DNA from: Ruminococcus sp.
Lineage (GTDB): Bacteria > Bacillota > Clostridia > Oscillospirales > Ruminococcaceae
Direction of reading: 5' to 3'
Assembly: GCA_015066785.1 (NCBI GenBank)
Contig: SVNT01000009.1
Span: 1 to 49,278, forward strand
Length of the DNA stretch: 49,278 nucleotides
Positions within the stretch are counted from its first letter, which is position 1, and every line of letters begins with the position of its first letter. Under the pieces are notes generated by a model. It searched no databases. It was not told the DNA's origin and worked only from the letters and a program-made list of their open reading frames with translations. The position numbers and the translations under genes were made by a program. Below are positions 40,143-47,749 of this stretch, piece after piece.

Positions 40143-41084
40143 TCAGATTTTAATTATAGCCAGACTGCAATCATCTCCTATCGGTATCTTTACGAGGTCA
40201 ATCTTATTGTCTTTTTCAAAATCATATACGGCTTTTTTTACGCCCGGCAATTCTGTGTGGAAATAGTCGTGTAGCAATATTACGCCACCCTTGACCATTT
40301 TGTCATAAAAGAACTTTATACCCTCGTACATAGGTGCATATAAATCCATATCAAGGTTTACAAAGCAGAAACTGTCATCCACATCTTTTGCACTTTCAGG
40401 GAACCAGCCTTTTATTATTTCGCACTGGTCTATGAATTTCATTCTTCTTTTAACAATATCAATCAGATTATAACTTACATTAAAATGATTGTTGGAATTT
40501 GAAAAGAAACCATTTTTAAATGTGTCATCATTGTCAATTTCGTATTCTTTGTTTAAATCATCCGAGTTGAAACCTTCAAATGTATCAAACATATATAATT
40601 TTCTGTCATTGAAATAGGAGTTTATGTAGGAAGAAAATTCGCCTGTAAACACTCCGCATTCAGCGACATTGCCCTGTATATTGTTTTCGTGACAATATCT
40701 TGCGTAATTTCTTAGAAAAGAAACTCTTTTATCTGCGAATTCGTTGTAGTAGTTAGAGAGAGGAAAAATATCATAAAAATAGTCTTCTTCAATCATAACT
40801 TCTGTATTTACTTCATGCGAGAGTTCTGTGGCAATTTGCTCTTTAATTTCTGCGATACTAACGGAACTGTCGACAGCAATAATTATCTTATCGAAGTGCA
40901 TTGTCTTTAGGTCTGTGGCTCTTTTTACATCAAAAATCTGTCCTTTGATTTCAACACTGTTTATATTTTCATTATTATCAATAAACGCTACGATTTCGTC
41001 CTGTGAATTTGATAAAATATATTCTCCGGTCAGTTTTCCGTATCTTCCTGCGCAGAATATCACAATTTTTTTCCATATTAACAC
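40143..41084 (-). CDS. TylF-type methyltransferase with Rossmann N-domain; start disrupted by A7 tract
   Basis: About 313 residues. Residues ~5-100 are a Rossmann-like unit (IVIFCAGRYGK, VAFIDNN) as in PglD-type proteins. Residues ~115-310 are a SAM-dependent methyltransferase of the TylF/macrocin O-methyltransferase family (NVAECGVFTGEFS, MFDTFEGF, FVNLDMDLYAPMYEG, GGVILLHDYFH). The only in-frame start is a GTG at 41082-41084 that overlaps the ribosome site. The well-placed ATG (41071-41073, after GAGGTG) is out of frame by one base because of a run of seven A. With six A the protein would begin MEKIVIFCAGRYGK. The gene is visibly more AT-rich than its neighbours, which suggests horizontal transfer. 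Its role in glycan modification is inferred. Confidence 0.8.
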   Translation of the reverse strand: MLIWKKIVIFCAGRYGKLTGEYILSNSQDEIVAFIDNNENINSVEIKGQIFDVKRATDLKTMHFDKIIIAVDSSVSIAEIKEQIATELSHEVNTEVMIEEDYFYDIFPLSNYYNEFADKRVSFLRNYARYCHENNIQGNVAECGVFTGEFSSYINSYFNDRKLYMFDTFEGFNSDDLNKEYEIDNDDTFKNGFFSNSNNHFNVSYNLIDIVKRRMKFIDQCEIIKGWFPESAKDVDDSFCFVNLDMDLYAPMYEGIKFFYDKMVKGGVILLHDYFHTELPGVKKAVYDFEKDNKIDLVKIPIGDDCSLAIIKI

Positions 41085-41140
41085 CTCATAAATTTATTTT
41101 TATGCATTTGAATTTGATATGAATTTATATGTCACATTAT

Positions 41141-41169
41141 ATTATATCATTAAAAAGTTGAAATGTCAA
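41141..41169 (-). promoter_or_regulatory. Promoter of the TylF-type gene
   Basis: TTGACA (41164-41169), 17-bp spacer and TATAAT (41141-41146) on the minus strand. A hairpin at 41173-41193 (CTTCTTGTG/CACAGAAG) lies directly before it; its T tract overlaps the -35 box. Confidence 0.75.
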
Positions 41170-41261
41170 AAACTTCTTGTGATTTCACAGAAGGCTTTTG
41201 TTTTATTATACACCCCTTTCCCGATGTAGTGGTTTTTATTGTCATTGAGTCAAATTCAACA

Positions 41262-41300
41262 CCAAAAAGAAAAGCCGCACCCGAATTTTCAGGTACGGCT
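41262..41300 (-). terminator. Terminator of the XRE zinc-ribbon gene
   Basis: Arms AGCCGTACC and GGTGCGGCT with one mismatch, then TTTCTTTTTGG on the minus strand. A second hairpin at 41173-41193 may reinforce it. Confidence 0.8.
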
Positions 41301-41310
41301 CATATAATCT

Positions 41311-42075
41311 TTATCTTTTCTTGTAAATGACAAGTTCGGGATTTTCTCCGTTTTCTTCGTATGTGCAGATAAGGATGAAATCCATATTTGCGACAATCCC
41401 GAAGCATCTGTTTCCGCCGAATTCACACTCCAGCTCATTTCCGAGATATGTAGCGTTATCGTCGAGATACTTCACGGTTCTTCCGTTCGGGAGTCTGTAT
41501 TCGAGGTTTACATAACTGCCGACAAGTGCGTTGAGCTTTTCGACCTTCGGCATTCCTTCAATGTTGAGTGCGTTTATTTCGTCGATGAGCTGCTTTTTGA
41601 ATTCCTCAAAAGCCCCGTTACCGCCGAGTTCTTCGTAGCGCTTCCAGTAGTCCAGCTTCGGCAGGGTTGCTTTCAGGTAGGAGCGTACTTCTTCTTCCGT
41701 GTGTTCCTCGCTGGCCATATTCTTCACGCAGACTTCAATCAGGTCGTCCATATCGCTGTACATATACTCTCCGTCGGCGTAACACCATTTGCAGTAATGC
41801 TCGTTGAGTACGCCGTCTTTCTCCTTGCTGATGATGGCGTCTTCGAGGGGCATTCCGCAGCACTGACAGATGAGATTCTGCGGAGAGCCGAGGAGCGTGT
41901 TGATTGAAACATCAAACAGCTTTGAGAGTAGCTTCAGCGTTTCGGTGTTCGGAACAGTTTCGCCGTTTTCCCAGCGTGAAACAGCCTGACGTGTTACAAA
42001 AACCTTCTCTGCGAGTTCGTCCTGCGATAATCCGTTTTTTGTTCGTAATCCGAGTATAACTTCTTTTGTTTCCAT
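41311..42075 (-). CDS. XRE regulator with zinc-ribbon domain
   Basis: A 254-residue protein. Residues ~7-62 are an XRE helix-turn-helix (LSQDELAEKVFVTRQAVSRWENG). Residues ~70-160 start with a zinc ribbon, CQCCGMPLED...YCKWCYADGEY, of the type found fused to such regulators in Firmicutes. The rest, residues ~165-254, is a beta-rich C-terminal domain without a name I can give. The start follows GAGGTG. Its target genes are unknown; neighbouring TraX or methyltransferase genes are possible. Confidence 0.87.
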   Translation of the reverse strand: METKEVILGLRTKNGLSQDELAEKVFVTRQAVSRWENGETVPNTETLKLLSKLFDVSINTLLGSPQNLICQCCGMPLEDAIISKEKDGVLNEHYCKWCYADGEYMYSDMDDLIEVCVKNMASEEHTEEEVRSYLKATLPKLDYWKRYEELGGNGAFEEFKKQLIDEINALNIEGMPKVEKLNALVGSYVNLEYRLPNGRTVKYLDDNATYLGNELECEFGGNRCFGIVANMDFILICTYEENGENPELVIYKKR

Positions 42076-42094
42076 TATTTTTCACCTCGTTGTT

Positions 42095-42123
42095 ATTATA
42101 TCACACAGCATATCTGTAATCAA
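42095..42123 (-). promoter_or_regulatory. Promoter of the XRE zinc-ribbon gene
   Basis: TTGATT (42118-42123), 17-bp spacer and TATAAT (42095-42100) on the minus strand. It overlaps the 3' end of the small frame at 42101-42244. Confidence 0.65.
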
Positions 42124-42244
42124 GCAACCTGCTGTTGCTGATTTCATCGGGAGCTTTATTAGTGACAGCCGATGCGATTATAAATATAAGAATAAACGTC
42201 AGACATCTGAACGGCAGTAAAAAGGGGAACGTTTTCCTGCTCAT
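42101..42244 (-). CDS. Possible 47-residue membrane peptide
   Basis: A short frame with a proper GTGAGGT site before the ATG (42242-42244). One hydrophobic helix (CLTFILIFIIASAV, residues ~14-27) follows a basic start MSRKTFPF. It lies 64 bp past the TraX-like gene and could be read from the same transcript. I do not recognise it, and it may be spurious. Confidence 0.35.
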   Translation of the reverse strand: MSRKTFPFLLPFRCLTFILIFIIASAVTNKAPDEISNSRLLDYRYAV

Positions 42245-42308
42245 ATTTTTACCTCACTGTTTACGGCTGTTCGGGTATATAATACGACATCCGAAAAATG
42301 CGGATTTT

Positions 42309-43049
42309 TCAGAACAATATCGGGACATTGCCGTATATAAGAATTCTCAATATTCCTATAATTATAAGATGGGCAGGGTAGTAAATGTAGAAAAGCCACT
42401 TTGTCCACTTTATTTTTCCACGCTCACCGTTATACTGTTTCAATAAAGGATATACCAGAATGACAAACGGCTGTATCAATCCGTAAATCTTGTTTACAAA
42501 GAAGAAAGATACTATTGCGTATAAAAATACCCATATCATCATAAACATCATCTGTTTTTTGAGATTTCCTCTGTTTCTGTACATGGCTGTGATTGACAGA
42601 ACTGCAATACAGCTCCAATCCGCAGGGAAAGCGCTCCAGACGAGGAGAAATATGATTATCTGCTTCAGCCAATCCTTCATACCTGTGTCGGTGTCCTGAA
42701 GCCAGAGAACAAGTACTGCAACAAATAAAGGATACATTACGCTTGTCTGATTGAAAATTCCGCTTCTGAACGGAACAAAATCAATCCCGAATGCAAAGCA
42801 GTATGCAAAATGCGAGATTACTGCAAATATAAAAAGGCGCAGTATGTATTTTTTCGGGTTTTTGGTATAATGATATCCTTCGCAGATGAAAAACCACATC
42901 ATAGGCGCTGTCAAGCGACCGATTATATGTAGCAGTATGCTGACAGGCTCCGACGAAAATCCGGGATAAATCAAATCGGCAATATGGTCTATCGTCATTG
43001 CGATAATCGCTATAAGTTTCAGATGATTGGAATTAAGTTTCCTGTTCAT
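42309..43049 (-). CDS. TraX family membrane protein
   Basis: A 246-residue polytopic protein of the TraX family, named for the F-pilin acetylase of F plasmids but widespread in Firmicutes chromosomes. IAIIAMTIDHIADLIYP, GRLTAPMMWFFICEGYHYT and the C-terminal FYIYYPAHL are family landmarks; about eight hydrophobic segments are visible. The first block carries the conserved Asp-His pair. An acyltransferase role is likely by homology, but no pilus genes are nearby. It has its own promoter. Confidence 0.88.
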   Translation of the reverse strand: MNRKLNSNHLKLIAIIAMTIDHIADLIYPGFSSEPVSILLHIIGRLTAPMMWFFICEGYHYTKNPKKYILRLFIFAVISHFAYCFAFGIDFVPFRSGIFNQTSVMYPLFVAVLVLWLQDTDTGMKDWLKQIIIFLLVWSAFPADWSCIAVLSITAMYRNRGNLKKQMMFMMIWVFLYAIVSFFFVNKIYGLIQPFVILVYPLLKQYNGERGKIKWTKWLFYIYYPAHLIIIGILRILIYGNVPILF

Positions 43050-43090
43050 ATTTTCAACTCACTTTTGTTGTTTATTATCATTTTATTATA

Positions 43091-43119
43091 CCATACTTTC
43101 CCCAAACCCTCAACATAAA
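43091..43119 (-). promoter_or_regulatory. Promoter of the TraX-like gene
   Basis: TTGAGG, 17-bp spacer and TATAAT on the minus strand, about 40 bp before the start codon; end points are approximate to a few bases. Confidence 0.55.
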
Positions 43120-43147
43120 AAATAATATATTATGAAAAGATTTTCCA

Positions 43148-43176
43148 TTTACTTTTTATTGATAATGGGGTATAAT
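43148..43176 (+). promoter_or_regulatory. Promoter of the flavodiiron protein gene
   Basis: TTTACT (43148-43153), 17-bp spacer and TATAAT (43171-43176), ahead of an AAGGAGGA ribosome site. It lies inside the MITE-bounded segment, so it would move with the gene on inversion. Confidence 0.6.
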
Positions 43177-43207
43177 TATTAAAAGTATTTCTTAAGGAGG
43201 AATAAAA

Positions 43208-44995
43208 ATGAACATTACAAATGATATCATCTATGTAGGCGTGAATGACCATAATATCGACCTTTTTGAAGGTCAGTACATCGTGCCCAACGGCATGTCT
43301 TACAATTCATATGTTATTCTTGATGATAAAATCGCAGTTATGGACACTGTCGATGTGAACTTCACTCACCAGTGGCTCGACAATATAAAGAAAGCTCTCG
43401 GAAGTCGCCGACCCGACTATCTTATCGTTCAGCATATGGAACCTGATCATTCGGCGAACATTATGAACTTCATGAAGACCTATCCTTCCACAAAGATTGT
43501 TTCTTCGGCAAAGGCGTTTGTGATGATGAAGCAGTTCTTTGGTACGGATTTCGCAGACGACGGAATAGTCGTAGGGGAGGGGGATACTCTCACCCTCGGT
43601 GAGCATACTCTCACATTCGTTACCGCACCTATGGTACATTGGCCCGAGGTTATTGTTACTTATGACAGCAAGGATAAAGTGCTTTTCTCTGCTGACGGTT
43701 TCGGAAAATTCGGCGCTCTTGATGTTGAAGAGGACTGGGCTTGCGAGGCAAGACGCTACTACATCGGAATTGTCGGAAAGTACGGTGCACAGGTGCAGGC
43801 TCTGCTCAAAAAAGCGGCAGGACTTGATATTCAGACTATCTGCCCGCTTCACGGCCCTGTACTTACTGAAAATCTCGGATACTACATCGGTCTTTACGAC
43901 ACATGGTCAAGCTACGGAGTTGAATCCGAGGGTATCGTAATTGCATACACTTCCGTTTATGGCAACACAAAAAAGGCTGTTATGCAGCTCGCTGAAAAGC
44001 TGAAGTCAAAAGGTTGCCCGAATGTCGTTGTGAACGACCTTGCACGCTGTGATATGGCGGAGGCTGTCGAGGATGCTTTCCGTTACGGAAAGATTGTCCT
44101 TGCGACAACAACCTACAACGCTGAAATCTTCCCGTTTATGCACCAGTTCATCACTCACCTTACGGAGCGTAATTTCCAGAACAGAACCGTAGCCTTCATC
44201 GAAAACGGAAGTTGGGCGCCTCTTGCGGCAAGGGTGATGAAGGGAATGCTTGAAAAGAGCAAGAATATCAAATTCTGCGAAAACACCGTGAAGATTTTTT
44301 CTGCTCTCAATGATGAAAGCTCCGCACAGCTTGAGGCTCTGGCAAATGAGCTTTGTATGGATTACCTTGCACAGCAGGACGCAACCGCCGACAAGAACGA
44401 CCTTTCCGCTTTGAGCAATATCGGCTACGGGCTTTATGTTGTAACCTCAAACGACGGCGAAAAGGACAACGGACTTATCGTAAACACTGTAACACAGCTT
44501 ACCGATACGCCGAACAGAGTTGCCGTAACAATCAACAAGGCGAATTATTCCTACCATGTAATCAACAAGACAAAGAAGATGAATGTCAACTGCCTGTCGA
44601 CAAGCGCACCGTTTGCCGTGTTCGAAAAGTTCGGTTTTCAGAGCGGACGCAACATCGACAAGTTTGAAGGATACGAGCCTCTCCGTTCCGACAACGGACT
44701 TGTATTCCTGCCAAGACATATCAACTCGTTTATGTCGCTTGAGGTTGTTCAGTATGTAGACCTCGAAACTCACGGAATGTTCATCTGTGAAATTACAGAG
44801 GCGAGAGTCATCAGTGATGACCCGTCGATGACCTACGCTTACTATCACGAGAATGTAAAGCCAAAGCCCGAAACAGAAGGCAAGAAGGGCTATGTCTGCA
44901 AAATATGCGGATTTGTTTACGAGGGCGACACACTTCCCGAGGACTATATCTGTCCGCTCTGCAAACACGGTGCGGCAGATTTTGAGGCGATATAA
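43208..44995 (+). CDS. Multidomain flavodiiron protein with flavin reductase and rubredoxin domains
   Basis: Reduces O2 to water (or NO to N2O) to protect an anaerobe. The MBL-type diiron core has H76-x-E78-x-D80-H81 (HMEPDHSAN), His near 144 (VHWPE), Asp near 163 (FSADGFGKFG) and His near 224 (PLHGP). A flavodoxin domain follows (YTSVYGNTKKAV, residues ~250-390), then a flavin-reductase-like domain (residues ~400-550) and a C-terminal rubredoxin (YVCKICGFVYEGD...YICPLCKHG). At 595 residues it contains most of its own electron path. The start follows AAGGAGG. Confidence 0.95.
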   Translation: MNITNDIIYVGVNDHNIDLFEGQYIVPNGMSYNSYVILDDKIAVMDTVDVNFTHQWLDNIKKALGSRRPDYLIVQHMEPDHSANIMNFMKTYPSTKIVSSAKAFVMMKQFFGTDFADDGIVVGEGDTLTLGEHTLTFVTAPMVHWPEVIVTYDSKDKVLFSADGFGKFGALDVEEDWACEARRYYIGIVGKYGAQVQALLKKAAGLDIQTICPLHGPVLTENLGYYIGLYDTWSSYGVESEGIVIAYTSVYGNTKKAVMQLAEKLKSKGCPNVVVNDLARCDMAEAVEDAFRYGKIVLATTTYNAEIFPFMHQFITHLTERNFQNRTVAFIENGSWAPLAARVMKGMLEKSKNIKFCENTVKIFSALNDESSAQLEALANELCMDYLAQQDATADKNDLSALSNIGYGLYVVTSNDGEKDNGLIVNTVTQLTDTPNRVAVTINKANYSYHVINKTKKMNVNCLSTSAPFAVFEKFGFQSGRNIDKFEGYEPLRSDNGLVFLPRHINSFMSLEVVQYVDLETHGMFICEITEARVISDDPSMTYAYYHENVKPKPETEGKKGYVCKICGFVYEGDTLPEDYICPLCKHGAADFEAI

Positions 44996-45010
44996 AAAAG
45001 GGGAGTACGA

Positions 45011-45088
45011 TAAAACCCTTTTAAAAAAAGGTTTTTCCTCAGACTCCTTTCCGAAAACTTCAAATCAAAAAACAAGCCCACAGGGATT
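45011..45088 (+). repeat. Half copy of the cloverleaf repeat, ending at the MITE
   Basis: It matches the left half of the complete copy (about 13664-13745): hairpin A (AACCCTTTT and AAGGTTTTTCCTC, which can terminate the flavodiiron gene), CAGACTCCTTTCCG, AAAACTTC and CAGGGATT. It stops at the symmetry axis, where the MITE begins. Confidence 0.85.
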
Positions 45089-45329
45089 TGAACTGCCCCA
45101 ATTTGTACGGACAGTACAAAAACCGCCTTTATGGTAGTTAAAATTAAATTTTAAGCAACGAACTGGCATCGCTTTTCAAGTGATGTCAGTTTTGTTTCTA
45201 ATATTTCATTTTCAAATTGCTTAATGTATCCATATCCTCTTGACATAAAAATTCCCCCTTATGGTAGCTTCTTAATTCTACCATAAGAGGGTGGTTTTTT
45301 CTATTGTCCGTTTTTACTGGACTTGTTCA
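45089..45329 (-). mobile_element. MITE copy 2 (241 bp), inverted relative to copy 1
   Basis: Same element as 39861-40100 in opposite orientation. Its mini-frame (45151-45246, minus strand) is intact but differs by P22S, Q26R and I30V. Three of the four substitutions between the copies change amino acids, so the frame does not look conserved for function. Its outer flank from 45330 is the arm ACGGAAGGCTTGT. Confidence 0.85.
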
Positions 45330-45348
45330 TTTACGGAAGGCTTGTGTT

Positions 45349-46245
45349 TTATGTTTCTTTTTTCTTTTTCATATAATCCGTTATGAGTATTATGTAGCAC
45401 ACTACCCCTACTATTACTATCGGCAGTATTTCGATGACAAGTATGTTATGCTCTGCTGATAATCTTTCTGCGAATGTTTCCGTTGCCATAAAAGAAATTA
45501 TAACTCCCGAAAGCTGATTGTTCGCACCGTGCGCCAATGAGGCGGGAAAAACAGAGCCTGTCCTCTTTGTAATGAGGGTAAGGAACGAGCTCATACAAAC
45601 GCACATAATACACATCATAAGAATTCCGAGGAACGGGAAAAACGGATAGTCAACGCCGAAATTATGTCCCGAGCAAGTAAGAGGAGCGTGCCATAGTCCC
45701 CATATAACTCCGCTCACAAGAACGGCAACGGGTTCGGGCATAAGCTCCGTGAGTTTCGGGGTAAGATACGCACGCCAACCGAATTCCTCGCCGAAAAACG
45801 GAATGAATAAATAGAATATCACCGACAATGTAAGCAGTGTTCCGCCTGCTGTGACAGGTATATTGCCGAAATCTATCATTTCCGCAAGGGTGAATTCCTT
45901 GCTGTACATCATAAGGGAAATCATCATAGTCGCAAGCACATACGCCAATGGAACAAGCACCGACGCAATATAGTACTTTAAATTCCCCCTGAGGTTTATT
46001 CTGAGATACGAGTTTTCAAGCCCTTCTTTTGTTATTATTCTTGTGATGATGTTAGCAATAGTCGGCGTCATCATACCGATAGCGCCCAGAAGCTGAGAAG
46101 TAGCAAGTGCCGCAGGGGTTTCGCTTACATATACAGGCTCATCGAATAAGGCATTTACCACCGCAGCGATAATTATAAGCGGAAGAAAAGCAATCAGAAG
46201 ATATATTGCTATTCTTTTCAGGGTGAGTTTTTTCTCATTGCGCAT
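45349..46245 (-). CDS. CPBP family intramembrane metalloprotease
   Basis: A 298-residue membrane protein with about eight hydrophobic segments. The CPBP/Abi motifs are complete: EEFGWR (motif 1, EExxxR, in FFGEEFGWRAYL near residue 155), GLWHAPL (motif 2) and SLAHGANN (motif 3). Such proteins cleave substrates in the membrane or protect against bacteriocins. Its start overlaps the upstream permease gene by 11 bp, so it is the last gene of the GntR-ABC operon. Confidence 0.9.
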   Translation of the reverse strand: MRNEKKLTLKRIAIYLLIAFLPLIIIAAVVNALFDEPVYVSETPAALATSQLLGAIGMMTPTIANIITRIITKEGLENSYLRINLRGNLKYYIASVLVPLAYVLATMMISLMMYSKEFTLAEMIDFGNIPVTAGGTLLTLSVIFYLFIPFFGEEFGWRAYLTPKLTELMPEPVAVLVSGVIWGLWHAPLTCSGHNFGVDYPFFPFLGILMMCIMCVCMSSFLTLITKRTGSVFPASLAHGANNQLSGVIISFMATETFAERLSAEHNILVIEILPIVIVGVVCYIILITDYMKKKKET

Positions 46246-46993
46246 AGGTTTCCACTCCCCTCTTATAACCCTTGCAGGAAATTTTATAGGATGCTATGTA
46301 AAGTATAAGAACAACCCAGGAAAAAACGCCCAGACTTATTATGGATGTAGTGTCTGATGTAAGGAAGTCAACAGCTTTTGCGAACACATCCATAAATTCA
46401 TTTTCCAGGAAGAAGGATATATCTCCGAAAAGACCGTATATAAGCAGAGCGAACGCAATAGCCACACTTCCTGCTGTCATTATATAGCTTCCTGCCTTTG
46501 TTCCGAAACGGAGTGTAAACGGAATTTCTATCGAGTATTTGAAGATAAGAAGCATAAAAATCAGCTGTCCGATAAGCGAGCCTGCTCCTGAAAATTCACC
46601 GCTCACATAACCTATAACAGCGTCGTGAATATTTGCGATGAAAAGAGCAACCGAATTGATTAAGAACAAATAGATATACTTCGCCTTAACCTGCCCTTTT
46701 ACAGATGTGGGGAGTGATATTGCAAAATTCGCCCACACTCTTTTTTCGTCCGATATAAAAAGATTGTTGTAATACGCATTCATCGTGCCGAAAAGTATAA
46801 CGGTAACAATACTGCTCATCGCAGTAACAGAAGCCGACCAGTCTTCAGGCAACATTCCGTCGTTTTCGGTAACGCCTGTATAAGCGAGCGTGATGGCGAT
46901 ACATACAACGATAACAGCAACTGTATATATAATCAGGGATGAAATCAGACTCCTTTTTGAAACGATGAATTCCTTGTATAAAAGTCCGAGCAT
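46235..46993 (-). CDS. ABC-2 type permease subunit (second)
   Basis: A 252-residue integral membrane protein with about six hydrophobic segments (first at ~18-40). It lies directly behind the other permease (adjacent, no gap) and both share the overall ABC-2 layout with low sequence similarity. MLGLLYKEFIVSKRSLISS at the start is typical of permeases in the bacitracin/YtrB-like export systems. The substrate is unknown. Confidence 0.87.
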   Translation of the reverse strand: MLGLLYKEFIVSKRSLISSLIIYTVAVIVVCIAITLAYTGVTENDGMLPEDWSASVTAMSSIVTVILFGTMNAYYNNLFISDEKRVWANFAISLPTSVKGQVKAKYIYLFLINSVALFIANIHDAVIGYVSGEFSGAGSLIGQLIFMLLIFKYSIEIPFTLRFGTKAGSYIMTAGSVAIAFALLIYGLFGDISFFLENEFMDVFAKAVDFLTSDTTSIISLGVFSWVVLILYIASYKISCKGYKRGVETYAQ

Positions 46994-47749
46994 CTATCTC
47001 TCCCTCCTTTTTGCAAATGTAACGCTGAGAATATATCCGATAACGATTGTCGCAATTATTATAACAGGTGTAAACGGTGCGATAATTCTTGCGTTTTCCA
47101 TAATCAGAATTTCAAACGGATTATCGACAACGATATGTTCATCGGCAAATTTTATGAATGAAAAAAGAGCGCCAAGAACAGCCGCTACTATCACAAACGA
47201 AAAAACGGATGTTGCCTTGTTCATTCCGAGTGCATACGCCAGAACTATGTAGAATACGAAAGCAAAATCGCACAAAGCAACAATGCACATTATTATTGAA
47301 ATGTCATCGGAGGTGATGGACTTCCCTGCAACAGCGGCAAAAGCAAACGCCGAAAGGATTGACATAATAACGGACAATATCGTAAAACAAGTGATTATCC
47401 CGAATTTTATTCCCATGAATTTTTCTGTCTTGACGGGAGTAGAACGCATATATCCGTTCCATTTGGTGTTGAAATCAGCAGCAACGGCGTCAAGAATACC
47501 ATAAACGGCAGAAGAAAAAATAAATGCAGGAAAATAAAGCGACATAATGTAAATCGTTTCAATCATTTCGTCGGAATCTTCAACAAGCCTCAAATTTCCG
47601 AACTTTGCACTGAGCATACAGAGCATAAACATAAAAGGAACTACAACAGCCATAATCAGAATCGAAACATATGATTTTCTTCCGAGGAAAAACTCTCTGA
47701 AAACAAGCCCCTTTATCGAAGCGGATTTCTTTTCGTTCATCAGTTCCAC
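46994..47749 (-). CDS. ABC-2 type permease subunit (first)
   Basis: A 251-residue membrane protein with about six hydrophobic segments, starting after a Lys-rich cytoplasmic N terminus with the KGLVFREFFLGRKSY motif common to this family. It overlaps the ATPase gene by 10 bp and is followed without a gap by the second permease. Together they form the membrane part of one exporter. Confidence 0.87.
   Translation of the reverse strand: MELMNEKKSASIKGLVFREFFLGRKSYVSILIMAVVVPFMFMLCMLSAKFGNLRLVEDSDEMIETIYIMSLYFPAFIFSSAVYGILDAVAADFNTKWNGYMRSTPVKTEKFMGIKFGIITCFTILSVIMSILSAFAFAAVAGKSITSDDISIIMCIVALCDFAFVFYIVLAYALGMNKATSVFSFVIVAAVLGALFSFIKFADEHIVVDNPFEILIMENARIIAPFTPVIIIATIVIGYILSVTFAKRRER

Larger units (their letters stand above)
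44996..45348. other. Intergenic region with half repeat and MITE copy 2
   Basis: It holds a half copy of the cloverleaf repeat, MITE copy 2 and one arm of the split hairpin (from 45330), all mirror-related to 39.7-40.1 kb. No normal gene is present. Confidence 0.85.
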
